Shown here piece by piece: positions 1 to 8,327 of a DNA stretch of 33,558 nt. Location: positions 1-33,558 of the forward strand of contig NZ_JAFCLU010000052.1 in NCBI RefSeq assembly GCF_018130385.1. Reading direction: 5' to 3'. The notes under the pieces were generated by a model. That model saw only the letters and a list, made by a program, of their open reading frames with translations, was not told where the DNA came from and did no database searches. Within the stretch, counting starts at the first letter, position 1, and every line of letters starts with the position of its first letter. The position numbers were made by a program, and so were the translations under genes. The DNA is from Bradyrhizobium sp. AUGA SZCCT0283 (GTDB taxonomy: Bacteria > Pseudomonadota > Alphaproteobacteria > Rhizobiales > Xanthobacteraceae).

Positions 1-417
1 GAAACCCCGCATCACTTCCCCCGCCGATTCAGCAAGAGAATCATAGCATCGACGGGGTTTTCACACAGCCTGGGTCATTCGCGTCGGTTTGACTGGACCA
101 CGGCGAATTCCGGTCTGCCTCGGTGAACGGACATTCCCATGATCGGCGGGCATGTCGGAAAGGTGCCAAAGGCGGAAGTCGCCGCTCCTTGAGTGGACGT
201 TCGTGCGACGGTTGTTCTAGTTCGTGGCGGTACCGACGCCGCCGTGCGCGATGCCTACGAGGCCGGCCGGTCTGACGGCCTGAGGTCCTTTGCGAAGGTT
301 GCGTGGGCTTGCAGGGGCATCGTTCCCTAACACGACGCCCAGTGCAGGTTCTTGCAAGGTCCTCAGGCCGAACAGTTCGTGGTACGAACCTGTGACGGAC
401 AGACAAAGCGGTACAGT
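1..417. other. Intergenic region, no convincing gene
   Basis: About 417 bases downstream of the cyclase gene. The only long open frame (41-406, minus) has an Arg/Pro/His-rich composition typical of a spurious frame in GC-rich DNA, with no ribosome site or recognisable domain. The style of the DNA resembles decayed intergenic repeats seen in Bradyrhizobium-type genomes, but this is an impression and no copy lies elsewhere in the window. I see no tRNA, terminator or promoter that I can defend. Confidence 0.5.
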
Positions 418-3400
418 CTAGTCCCTCAGCTGCTCAAGCAGCCTTTTCACGTCCTTCAGATCTGGCGTGTCGAACCCTTCAGTGAATCGGGCGTAGGCGG
501 ACGAGAGGAGATCACGCGCTTCCTCGCGACGCACACGCTCGCTCCAAAGCCGCGCCAGATCCTTCGCCGCACGCACCTCCCAGAGGAGGGCTGAGCGAGC
601 ACGTGCATCCGCCAATGCAGCCTGGAGCGCGTGCTCAGCGCTCTCGGAATCGCTGGCGTCCAGCGCGAGCTGGCAGCGCGCCACAAGGCGGTGCAGCTCG
701 GCGACGCAAAAACCCTCGGCTGTTGCAGAGGCCCGCGCCAAGCCCTCTTTGGCTGCGGCGAGCGCCTCCTCTGCGCGACCGAGCTGCAGGGCAGCCTCCC
801 CGATCAGCCAATAGAAATAGGTTTGGAAGAAGTACGTCCCCATGGCGAGCCGGCGCTCGAAGAATTCGCGCATGGCCGTCAGCGCCTTCGGATCTCGGTC
901 GTGCTTCACACCGAGCCAGGCATTCAAGATCCGCGCCTCGGAATAGTAGATGTTCATTCCGTGTTGCTCGGCGAGATCGGCCAGGAAATTGGTGCGCGCC
1001 TCGAGCTCCTGAGTGTCATCGACGAGCTGCAGCAGGATCAGGCTCCAGTTGTGCGCGTGGCCAATCGACTGAGGGATGCCCAAGCGGAAGCTGTGCTCGA
1101 TTGCGGCCCGGTTCATGGCGCGGGCGCGATCTGGAAAGCCCATGAGCAGTTGCGAATTGCTAGCTTGGATCAGCCCACATTCGCGCGCATCGTGGCCGCC
1201 GAGAGCGACGCAATCGGCAGGATCACGATCGATGTCGTAGAGCGCAAGCCCTATGTCGACGTGCCGGCAAACGGTCGCGAGATCGCCCATGAACAGCCGC
1301 GTCGACCAGGCGGCGTGATGCGCATGCAGGGCCCAAGCCGCGCTCCCCTCGCGTGCCGCGTCCTCCAGCAGCCCGTCCGCGATTACCGCTGCCTCGTGCA
1401 GATGCGCCCGGACATTGGCCACACGCCAAATCCCCCATCGGGCACGCCGCCAATTCTCATTGTCGCCGAGCTGCTGCGCGAGCACCGCGGCACGCTCGTA
1501 GGTCGCGGAGGTCTCCGCCGCGGCAGGGCCGCGGGTGTTCATGAGGGCGACGCTGAGCGGGCCCAGCAGGTCGAGGTCGCGCCGCTTGCGCTCGTTCGTA
1601 TCCGGAAGCTCGCCGAGTAGTTTTGACGCGTTCTGAAGCGCGTTCGTCGCCTCGTTCATGGCCGAGCGGCCGAGCGCCGCGAGTCCGGCTCGTGTCCAGG
1701 CTTCGGACGCTTGCTCAATCAGACCTGCCTCGGTCAGGTGCTGCGCCAGAATGCCGGGATGGCCGGCCGCAATGTCCGGAAACTGCTCTCCGATGACCTC
1801 GGCGATGCGGCCGTGGATCTGACGGCGGCGCTCCTTGAGCAGACTGCCGTAGGCCGCATCGCGCACCAGCGCATGTTTGAAGCTGTACGTCGCTGCAGGC
1901 GCAAAATCGCGGCGGAACACCAGTTCCGAGGCCACCAGCTGGTCGAGGGCGCCGAGCAGATCGGGTTCCGGCCGCGAGGTCACGGCAGCGAGAAGCTGGT
2001 GGTTAAATTCCCGTCCGATGCATGCGGCAACTTGCGCCAGCTCTCTGACAGCTCCCAGCCGATCGAGGCGGGCCATGAGCGAGTCCTGCAGAGTGTTCGG
2101 GATGGCGGGCTGCAGCCACGGGCCGGCCAGCTCGAAGCCGTGATCCGTTGCACGCAACAGGTCCGACCCGAGAATCGTCTTCGTCAGCTCCTCCGTGAAC
2201 AGCGGAATGCCTTCGGTCCGGGTCAGGATGGCGTCGACGACGGGCGTGGGCAGGCTGCGTCCGCGCGCGATGCCGTCGATTAGCCTCGTTGTGTCGCCGC
2301 GCCCCAAACGGTTGAGCGTCAGCAGTGTGACATGCGGAAAACGAGTCCAGGGCGGCGGAAGCTCCGGGCGGAAGGTCCCCAGGAAAAGGACCGGCCAGCG
2401 CTGCAGCTGCTCCACGACGGCTTCAAACAGCTCCATCGTCGTCGGGTCGAACCAGTGCAAGTCCTCGGCCACAACGAGCACGGGCTCTTGCCGGGCTAGA
2501 CCCTCGAGCTGGGCAATCAAGGCCTGGAACGTCCGCATCTTCTGCTGCTGCGGGGTGAAGTCCTGCACAGGATAGCGACCACCGGCTTCGAGGCCGAGGA
2601 GTCTGGCCAGATACGGCGCGGGCACTCGTGGGTCGGCGACCGCTCTCGCGAGCAGAGCTTCGACCTTATCGAGCCTGGCCTCGGTCGAGTCCTCCGGGCC
2701 GAGCCCAGCCGCCCGTACGAACTGCTGCATCACCGGCCAGAGCGCGTCATTGGCGTGATAGGAGGAGCCATGGTAGCGCAAGCTCACGCGGCGCTCACCC
2801 CGCGTCGCCTCACGCAGCGCCTGCACGAGCCGCGACTTGCCGATACCGGGCTCGCCCGAGAGCAGCACGACTTGACCTTCACCGGCCCGCGCCAGTTGCC
2901 AACGGCCGAGAAGCAATGCTAGTTCCTGCGCACGGCCGAACAACGGCACCGACACGGCATGGTGGGCATCGAAACGGCCCTCGACGGCCGTCTCGCCCTC
3001 GACGAGATACGCGCGGATGGGGGCGGCGAAGCCTTTGACCGACTGCGGATCGAGTTCGGTCAGCTCGAACACTTCACCAAGAAGGCGGCGCGTAGTCTCA
3101 GCCACGATCACCTTGCTCGGTTCGGCAAGCCCCTGAAGGCGGGCAGCGAGGTTCGGGGTGTCGCCCACCACCGCCTCCTCTTGCGCTGAGCCTTCGCCAA
3201 CGAGGTCCCCGATCACAACTAAACCCGTAGCAATCCCGACCCGACAGGCCAGCGGCACACCCATCGGCGTGCGGAGCCGGGCCACTGCTTCGACAATGGC
3301 GAGCCCCGAGCGGACGGCCCGCTCGGGCTCATCTTCATGGGCTCTCGGCCAGCCGAAATAAGCCAAGACGCCGTCGCCCATCAGCTTCGCGACGTGGCCT

Positions 3401-3792
3401 TCGAGCCGCGCGATCTCCCCCGCGACCGCGTTCTGAAACGCCGTGAGAACCTCGCGCATCTCCTCGGGATCAAGGCGGGATGCCAGCGCAGTCGAACCGG
3501 CCAGGTCACAGAACATCACCGTGACCTGCCGGCGCTCGGCCGAACGGCTTCGAGCGGGCAGCGCCAAAGGTTCTCCGCGCCTGTTCGCGGGCCTCGACGT
3601 GCCCTGCGCTGCTGGTACTTGCGGGCTGGCTGGCAAACATATGATCAGCGCAGCGCCACAATCGCCGCAGTACCTTTTGGCCGGCGGGTTCTCGGCTCCG
3701 CAAGCAGAGCAGCGAAGAGCCAGCGGGGCGCCGCAGTCGCCGCAAAACCGCTTCCTCTCCGGATTCTCGCTGCCGCAGCTCGGGCACTCCAT
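418..3792 (-). CDS. Adenylate/guanylate cyclase with zinc ribbons, AAA (STAND-type) ATPase and TPR-like C-terminus
   Basis: A protein of 1124 residues. Residues 1-50 hold two zinc ribbons (CPSCG...FCGDCG and CSACG...YCGDCG). A class III cyclase domain follows at roughly 90-265: FCDLAGST and KLMGDGVLAYFG carry the two metal-binding aspartates, and GDTPNLAARL carries the Asn/Arg pair. A STAND-like ATPase follows at roughly 285-600, with Walker A GEPGIGKS and Walker B-like VLVVAEDLHW. The rest is alpha-helical and TPR-like. The family is a soluble one-protein signalling regulator, thought to make cAMP or cGMP under control of the ATPase/TPR part; the signal is unknown. I chose the ATG at 3792 because it starts directly at the first zinc ribbon; an in-frame ATG at 3864 would add 24 residues unlike the family. 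The gene stands alone. Substrate preference (cAMP or cGMP) cannot be settled by eye. Confidence 0.9.
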   Translation of the reverse strand: MECPSCGSENPERKRFCGDCGAPLALRCSACGAENPPAKRYCGDCGAALIICLPASPQVPAAQGTSRPANRRGEPLALPARSRSAERRQVTVMFCDLAGSTALASRLDPEEMREVLTAFQNAVAGEIARLEGHVAKLMGDGVLAYFGWPRAHEDEPERAVRSGLAIVEAVARLRTPMGVPLACRVGIATGLVVIGDLVGEGSAQEEAVVGDTPNLAARLQGLAEPSKVIVAETTRRLLGEVFELTELDPQSVKGFAAPIRAYLVEGETAVEGRFDAHHAVSVPLFGRAQELALLLGRWQLARAGEGQVVLLSGEPGIGKSRLVQALREATRGERRVSLRYHGSSYHANDALWPVMQQFVRAAGLGPEDSTEARLDKVEALLARAVADPRVPAPYLARLLGLEAGGRYPVQDFTPQQQKMRTFQALIAQLEGLARQEPVLVVAEDLHWFDPTTMELFEAVVEQLQRWPVLFLGTFRPELPPPWTRFPHVTLLTLNRLGRGDTTRLIDGIARGRSLPTPVVDAILTRTEGIPLFTEELTKTILGSDLLRATDHGFELAGPWLQPAIPNTLQDSLMARLDRLGAVRELAQVAACIGREFNHQLLAAVTSRPEPDLLGALDQLVASELVFRRDFAPAATYSFKHALVRDAAYGSLLKERRRQIHGRIAEVIGEQFPDIAAGHPGILAQHLTEAGLIEQASEAWTRAGLAALGRSAMNEATNALQNASKLLGELPDTNERKRRDLDLLGPLSVALMNTRGPAAAETSATYERAAVLAQQLGDNENWRRARWGIWRVANVRAHLHEAAVIADGLLEDAAREGSAAWALHAHHAAWSTRLFMGDLATVCRHVDIGLALYDIDRDPADCVALGGHDARECGLIQASNSQLLMGFPDRARAMNRAAIEHSFRLGIPQSIGHAHNWSLILLQLVDDTQELEARTNFLADLAEQHGMNIYYSEARILNAWLGVKHDRDPKALTAMREFFERRLAMGTYFFQTYFYWLIGEAALQLGRAEEALAAAKEGLARASATAEGFCVAELHRLVARCQLALDASDSESAEHALQAALADARARSALLWEVRAAKDLARLWSERVRREEARDLLSSAYARFTEGFDTPDLKDVKRLLEQLRD

Positions 3793-3952
3793 GCGGCACC
3801 TATCTTTGGCAACCAGGGAGCCCAGCACAGGAGCTTTCCGAGCTCCTATCGCATCATCCAACACGCAACGAGCAAATTCTACGGCTATTTGGGGCGAAAT
3901 GGCTCTTTGAAAGTGCGGCGGAATGACCGCTTCGGGTCATAAACCGACTCTT

Positions 3953-3978
3953 GCCTATGGCTCGCGCCTATGGCTCGC
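3953..3978. repeat. Perfect 13-bp tandem duplication
   Basis: The unit GCCTATGGCTCGC occurs twice back to back. It looks like a simple slippage duplication in non-coding DNA. Confidence 0.8.
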
Positions 3979-4027
3979 GCCACGTCAGCTAAGGAGCCAT
4001 CAGCGGATATCGGTGCGGCTTTGAACG

Positions 4028-4056
4028 ATGTCCGCGTTCAAATCGACAGCGGACAT
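4028..4056. repeat. Inverted repeat ATGTCCGC...GCGGACAT
   Basis: Eight-base perfect arms separated by 13 bases, inside non-coding DNA. It resembles small dispersed palindromes of Bradyrhizobium-type genomes; no T-run follows, so a terminator is unlikely. Confidence 0.55.
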
Positions 4057-4240
4057 ATTCCCCGCTGTCCAGCCCGGCCGCTTGGTGCCATCAACCGCGG
4101 CGCAGGTGCTTGAACAAACGATCAACGACGAGTTCCATTAACCTGCCGATGCTTCGCAAGCGGCGCCATCAGCGCCTGCATTGTGAATGCATCCAGGGTC
4201 CACCGCAGCCAGCAAATATCGCCGAGCTGCGTTTCGTTCG

Positions 4241-4639
4241 TTACGACCCGACGCGAATGCGTTGCTCAATGTTGGCCGCCGGTCCCCCCGCGCGGGCGTT
4301 GCGAGTGCCTGATGGAGGTGTTTGTGAGCCCGCCATGCTTTTCCACGGACCAATAGTTTCGACGATGATATTTATTCCGGCGACCGCGCTGTCGATTTGG
4401 CGCTGCACGCTTTCGACCTCGGACTTCAGGAATTCTTGCATTTTTTGGAGTTCGAAAGCCAACTTGTGAAGTTCGTCTATCGAGTTTGTGGTCAACCGGG
4501 CGACGGAAGAGTTGAATCGTTCGGCGCTGATCTCCAGCGGGCCGGAGGGATTCGATTTCTCTTTGTTGGGTTGTGCCGCCAGAGCCTGCTCCGGCGGAGA
4601 CGTTTTCTCGTCGTGTGCGGCAGACGTTGGGGTATCCAT
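4241..4639 (-). CDS. Hypothetical protein, short helical core with disordered ends
   Basis: A 132-residue protein that I do not recognise. The start is well supported: AAGGGAGGAACTG directly precedes the ATG. Residues 1-35 are polar and Pro/Ser/Lys-rich, so probably disordered. About 36-95 form an amphipathic helical stretch (IDELHKLAFELQKMQEFLKSEV) that could be a coiled coil. The tail after about residue 100 is Gly/Pro/Arg-rich. There is no signal peptide or membrane segment. The helical centre is loosely reminiscent of phasin-like or other coiled-coil proteins, but no motif supports a function. It lies alone between the cyclase and the tungstate regulator, both on the same strand with gaps over 200 bases. 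Confidence 0.7.
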   Translation of the reverse strand: MDTPTSAAHDEKTSPPEQALAAQPNKEKSNPSGPLEISAERFNSSVARLTTNSIDELHKLAFELQKMQEFLKSEVESVQRQIDSAVAGINIIVETIGPWKSMAGSQTPPSGTRNARAGGPAANIEQRIRVGS

Positions 4640-4841
4640 CAGTTCCTCCCTTGGCGCCCGCGGCCCGCTGCAATAGGCGTCGTTGAGTCGTTAGGCGATT
4701 TGGTGGCGTGGCGGTGGCGATCCGGGGCCAGGCCCCGAGTTTCCGGTTTAGTTAGCCCGGTTAAACTTCGACCGTCGCCGCATATCCGTTTTTTCGGGCT
4801 GGACCAGCACGACAACGGACATCGCTGGCGATCGGTATCCC

Positions 4842-5729
4842 CTAATTCACGCGCCGCACCGCGCCCGTGTCGCTGACGTCATAACCGCCAAGCTCGGCGG
4901 CGCGGTCGCGCAGTATGGTCGCGCGCATGAAGTCGAACAGCGCCTGCGGTCCCTTCATGAAGTAGTCGCGCTGCCGCAGCACCAGATCAAAACGTTCCCA
5001 GGCGCTCGGCAGGAAATCGAGCCCCGCCGATTTCGCCACGCTTCGCGTAGCGATCCCGCAATCGATACGGCCGACCCGGATCGCCTGGGCGATATCGGGT
5101 CCGGTCGGAAAGGCGGGCTTTGCCAGTTTCAGGTCGTCGAGCGCGATGCCGGCGCGCGCCAAGAGTGCGAGCAGCAGCAATTGCGCGCCGGCCCCCGTGG
5201 GGCGTTGCGCCATGCGCGCGCGCGAACTTGCGATCGAGGCCATGTCGCTCAAGCCGAGCGGATTGCCAGGCGCGACCAGAATGCCCTGCTCGCGCCGTGC
5301 GAAGCCGAGCACGACGGCATCGTGCAAGCCCGGTGCATCCGCGACCGCATCGAGATTGGCGGTTTCGTCGTCGCCGTCCAGCCGATGCAGATGGATGGCT
5401 GCGACCATCACCTCGCCACGCGTCAGCCGCCGCAGGCCTTCCTCGCTGCCTTCGGGCAGGCTGGCGAGGCCGGAATTGCTTTCGCGCAACGCCCATTCCA
5501 AGAGCGGGTCGTGGCTGCCGCCGACGATCGGCGGCGCCGCCACTTGCGCCAGCGCTACGGGCGCGATCAGGCCGGCGGAAACCCAGCGGTCGAGGGCTGC
5601 GCGGGGAAACAGCCAGCGCCCCGTCACCTTGCTGCAGGGCACGGCGCGCTCAGCCACCAGTTCGTAGAGCTTGCGTTCCGAGAGCCGCAGATACTCGGCC
5701 GCTTCGTCGGTGGTGAGGAGTTCCGGCAT
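4842..5729 (-). CDS. HTH transcriptional regulator with periplasmic-binding-protein-like ligand domain
   Basis: A 295-residue protein. Residues 1-50 are an excisionase/MerR-type helix-turn-helix (LTTDEAAEYLRLSERKLYEL, then the wing GRWLFPRAALDRWV). From about residue 75 to the end is a PBP-like small-ligand domain of the kind fused to HTH domains in oxyanion regulators. It has no signal peptide, so it acts in the cytoplasm. It diverges from the tungstate transporter operon with only 88 bases between starts, so it probably senses tungstate or molybdate and controls tupBCA; this is inference from context and family. I use the ATG at 5729, directly before the HTH; the frame stays open to 5825, but that would overlap the divergent tupB start. 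Confidence 0.85.
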   Translation of the reverse strand: MPELLTTDEAAEYLRLSERKLYELVAERAVPCSKVTGRWLFPRAALDRWVSAGLIAPVALAQVAAPPIVGGSHDPLLEWALRESNSGLASLPEGSEEGLRRLTRGEVMVAAIHLHRLDGDDETANLDAVADAPGLHDAVVLGFARREQGILVAPGNPLGLSDMASIASSRARMAQRPTGAGAQLLLLALLARAGIALDDLKLAKPAFPTGPDIAQAIRVGRIDCGIATRSVAKSAGLDFLPSAWERFDLVLRQRDYFMKGPQALFDFMRATILRDRAAELGGYDVSDTGAVRRVN

Positions 5730-5817
5730 AGGCACCAATATGCATTCAAGTGCAAGTGTTACGGAAATTGACCACATTGGTTCCATCTGCGCAAGATGTC
5801 TGCCAAACGGAATTTCC
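5730..5817. promoter_or_regulatory. Divergent promoter region of the regulator and tup operon
   Basis: The 88 bases between two divergent starts must hold both promoters and probably the operator of the regulator. A tandem hexamer CAAGTGCAAGTG lies at 5747-5758. No textbook molybdate-regulator palindrome is visible. The operator assignment is inferred. Confidence 0.5.
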
Positions 5818-6510
5818 ATGCCCAACGACGCAACAGCCCTTCAACTCGTGCTCAGCGGCGATCCCGCGCTGTTCGCCATCGTGCGGCTGTCGCTCTATGT
5901 GAGCCTGTCCGCGGTGGTGCTGGCCGCGCTGATCGGCATTCCCTTGGGCGCTCTCGTCGCGCTGACGAAATTCCCGGGACGCCAGGGCGTCATCGTCCTG
6001 CTCAACGCCCTGATGGGGCTGCCGCCGGTCGTCGTCGGCCTCGCCGTCTATCTGGCGCTGTCGCGCTCCGGGCCGCTTGGCGCGTTCGGCCTGTTGTTCA
6101 CGCCGGGCGCCATGATTATCGCGCAGACCGTGCTGGTCACGCCGATCATCGCTGCGCTGACGCGCCAGACCATCGAGGATCTCTGGATCGAATATCGCGA
6201 TGAACTCACCGCGATGAATCTCGGCCCGCTCGGCCGGGTCACTGCGCTGATCTGGGATGCGCGCTTCAGCCTTGTCACCGCGCTGCTCGCCGGCTTCGGC
6301 CGCGCGGCGGCGGAGGTCGGCGCCATCATCATCGTTGGCGGCAATATCGAAGGCTTTACCCGCACGATGACGACGGCGATTGCGCTGGAAACTTCCAAGG
6401 GCGACCTGCCGCTCGCGGTCGGCCTCGGCCTCGTACTGATCGCGATCGTGATCGCCGTCAATGCGCTGGCCTGGACCGCGCGCCGCGCCGGCGAACGACT
6501 GGCGGGATGA
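5818..6510 (+). CDS. tupB: Tungstate ABC transporter, permease subunit
   Basis: A 230-residue inner-membrane permease with about five or six hydrophobic segments, the first near residues 15-45 and the last near 200-222. The segment EYRDELTAMNLGPLGRVTALIWDARFSL and the following AAAEVGAIIIVGGNIEG match the cytoplasmic loop and signature of TupB-type permeases. It forms the channel for tungstate taken from the substrate-binding protein encoded two genes downstream. The ATG at 5818 begins MPNDATALQL; the frame is open further upstream but would run into the divergent regulator gene. The stop overlaps the next start as ATGA, which indicates translational coupling. Confidence 0.9.
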   Translation: MPNDATALQLVLSGDPALFAIVRLSLYVSLSAVVLAALIGIPLGALVALTKFPGRQGVIVLLNALMGLPPVVVGLAVYLALSRSGPLGAFGLLFTPGAMIIAQTVLVTPIIAALTRQTIEDLWIEYRDELTAMNLGPLGRVTALIWDARFSLVTALLAGFGRAAAEVGAIIIVGGNIEGFTRTMTTAIALETSKGDLPLAVGLGLVLIAIVIAVNALAWTARRAGERLAG

Positions 6511-7235
6511 TCATGCGCGCGCCGTCGAGCGAACTGCCCATTGTATTCGATGGCGTCACGGTGACGGCAGGTCCCGTCACGATCCTCGATCGTATCGCGC
6601 TCACGCTGGCGTCGGGCGCGCCGACGGTGCTGATCGGCCCCAATGGCTCGGGAAAATCCACACTGCTGCGCGTGGCGATGGGGCTGCTCGCGCCTTCGCG
6701 CGGGCGCATCACCTGGGGCGGCCTGGAAAATGTCCCGCCGCTCAGGCGCGCGATCGTGTTTCAGCGCCCGGCGATGCTCCGGCGCAGCGCCGCCGCCAAT
6801 GTCCGCTTCGCGTTGCGCGCCGCTGGCATCCCGCGCGCGGAGCATGCGCGCCGCACCGGCGAACTTCTCGAACTGGTCGGTCTCGGACACCTGGCCGACC
6901 GCGCCGCGCGAAGGTTATCCGGCGGCGAGCAGCAGCGGCTGGCGCTGGCGCGCGCGATCGCGCGCGATCCGGCCGCGCTATTTCTGGACGAGCCGACGGC
7001 GAGCCTCGATCCCACCGCCACCAAGGCGGTCGAGGACATCATCCGCGCCGTCAGCGAACGCAACATCAAGGTCGTGATGGCGACCCACGATCTCGGCGAG
7101 GCGCGCAGGCTCGCCGGCGATATCGTCATGCTCCACCGCGGCCGCATCGTGGAAACCGCCGCGGCTGCGTCGTTCTTCGAGATGCCGCAAACCGCCGAGG
7201 CCAGGACATTCCTCGCGGGTGAACTATTGGTTTAA
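6507..7235 (+). CDS. tupC: Tungstate ABC transporter, ATP-binding subunit
   Basis: A 242-residue cytoplasmic ATPase with the complete set of ABC motifs: Walker A GPNGSGKS, Q-loop near VFQRPAM, signature LSGGEQQRLALARAI, Walker B ALFLDEPTASLDP and switch histidine in ATHDLGEA. It is shorter than ModC and lacks a C-terminal molybdate-binding extension, in line with TupC/WtpC-type tungstate ATPases. The start overlaps the tupB stop by four bases; an alternative ATG lies six bases on (6513). It energises tungstate import together with tupB and tupA. Confidence 0.9.
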   Translation: MIMRAPSSELPIVFDGVTVTAGPVTILDRIALTLASGAPTVLIGPNGSGKSTLLRVAMGLLAPSRGRITWGGLENVPPLRRAIVFQRPAMLRRSAAANVRFALRAAGIPRAEHARRTGELLELVGLGHLADRAARRLSGGEQQRLALARAIARDPAALFLDEPTASLDPTATKAVEDIIRAVSERNIKVVMATHDLGEARRLAGDIVMLHRGRIVETAAAASFFEMPQTAEARTFLAGELLV

Positions 7236-7251
7236 TGGAAGGAAAACAACG

Positions 7252-8085
7252 ATGAAGATGTTCACGCGCCGTTTGCTGATCGCGGTGACCGCCAGTCTCG
7301 TATTCGCCGGCCACGCCGTCGCACAGGACAAATCGATCGTGATGGCATCGACAACCTCGACGCAGGATTCCGGCCTGTTCGGCCACATCCTCCCGATGTT
7401 CAAGGCCAGGACCGGCATCGATGTGAAGGTGGTGGCGCAGGGCACCGGACAGGCGCTCGATACCGCGCGCCGGGGCGATGCCGACGTCGTGTTCGTCCAC
7501 GCAAAGCCGGCAGAAGAGAAGTTTGTCGCCGAAGGCTTTGGCGTCAAGCGCTACCCCGTGATGTACAACGACTTCATCCTGATCGGCCCGAAGAGCGATC
7601 CCGCCGGCATCAAGGGATCGAAGGACATTGTCGCAGCGCTTGGTACGATCAAGGCCAGGGGCGCCGACTTCATCTCGCGCGGCGACAAATCCGGCACGCA
7701 CCAGGCCGAGCTCAACCTCTGGAAGGTCGCCGGCATCGATATCGCGAAGGACAAAGGCCCCTGGTACAAGGAGATCGGGCAGGGCATGGGCGCGGCGCTC
7801 AACACAGCGTCGGCCTCCAACGCCTATGTGCTCGCCGATCGCGGCACCTGGCTTTCGTTCAAGAACCGCGGCGACCTTCTGATTTCGGTGGAAGGCGACA
7901 AGCGCTTGTTCAACCAGTACGGCGTCATGCTGGTGAACCCGGAGAAGCACCCGAGCGTCAAGAAGGATCTTGGCCAGCAGTTGATCGACTGGCTGGTGTC
8001 GGCGGAGGGCCAGAAGGCCATCGCCGAGTACAAGATCAACGGCGAGCAGTTGTTCTATCCCAACGCCAGCGATTCCGGCGCGTGA
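7252..8085 (+). CDS. tupA: Tungstate ABC transporter, substrate-binding protein
   Basis: A 277-residue periplasmic binding protein. The N-terminus MKMFTRRLLIAVTASLVFAG is a Sec signal peptide, with a cleavage site likely after AVAQ (about residue 24). The mature protein begins with MASTTSTQDSGLF, the oxyanion-binding TTST motif typical of TupA/WtpA-like proteins. Further conserved segments are SRGDKSGTH and YVLADRGTW. The ATG at 7252 follows AAGGAAAAC at good spacing; the frame is open 33 bases further upstream but that would put extra residues before the signal peptide. It is the third gene of the tupBCA operon and delivers tungstate, a cofactor metal for enzymes such as formate dehydrogenases. 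Confidence 0.92.
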   Translation: MKMFTRRLLIAVTASLVFAGHAVAQDKSIVMASTTSTQDSGLFGHILPMFKARTGIDVKVVAQGTGQALDTARRGDADVVFVHAKPAEEKFVAEGFGVKRYPVMYNDFILIGPKSDPAGIKGSKDIVAALGTIKARGADFISRGDKSGTHQAELNLWKVAGIDIAKDKGPWYKEIGQGMGAALNTASASNAYVLADRGTWLSFKNRGDLLISVEGDKRLFNQYGVMLVNPEKHPSVKKDLGQQLIDWLVSAEGQKAIAEYKINGEQLFYPNASDSGA

Positions 8086-8318
8086 TGCGCGCGCGGCTTT
8101 CGGCAGCGCTTGCGGTTTTCGCGATCATGACGGCGCCGGCCATGGCGAGCACCGCGCGCAGGCTGCCGGCGGTGCTCGCGGTCGGCGCCGACTACGGCCT
8201 GACCGTGATGAACGGCGCTTCCGTCCCCGCGCATCGGTTCGCGCTCTTCATTCTCTCGGCGGAAGGCTACCGCACGCTGGCAAAGCACGGCTTCGCTGCA
8301 CGCGCCCTGCCGCAATAG
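8085..8318 (+). CDS. Short secreted protein, probable internally deleted ModA-like remnant
   Basis: The product has 77 residues. It begins with a good Sec signal peptide (AALAVFAIMTAPAMA), after which comes only about 55 residues. The part VGADYGLTVMNGAS...FALFILSAEGYRTLAKHGF looks like the extreme C-terminus of a ModA-type molybdate-binding protein, normally about 250 residues. The central domains are missing without any break in frame, so an in-frame deletion of a once complete binding protein is the simplest reading. Its ATG overlaps the tupA stop (TGATG), so it is still translated with the operon. It could have acquired another periplasmic role, or be a dying gene. A GTG one codon earlier (8082) is also possible. 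Confidence 0.7.
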   Translation: MRARLSAALAVFAIMTAPAMASTARRLPAVLAVGADYGLTVMNGASVPAHRFALFILSAEGYRTLAKHGFAARALPQ

Positions 8319-8327
8319 GGGATTCCG

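Larger units (their letters stand above)
3793..4240. other. Intergenic region with short repeats
   Basis: About 450 bases between two minus-strand genes. It holds a perfect 13-bp tandem duplication (3953-3978) and a short inverted repeat (4028-4056). Open frames here are short and lack ribosome sites. The promoter of the cyclase gene should lie in the first 100 or so bases, but no clear -35/-10 pair stands out. Confidence 0.5.

Noticed and set aside
41..406. 121-residue minus-strand frame near the window start
   Set aside because: Arg/His/Pro-rich composition, no ribosome site, no domain.
631..1620. Long plus-strand open frame of 329 residues opposite the cyclase
   Set aside because: It mirrors the cyclase codons on the opposite strand, has no family signature and no ribosome site; a GC-rich shadow.
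4721..4742. Hairpin CGGGGCCAGGCCCCG as a terminator
   Set aside because: No T-run on either strand, and the loop is very short.
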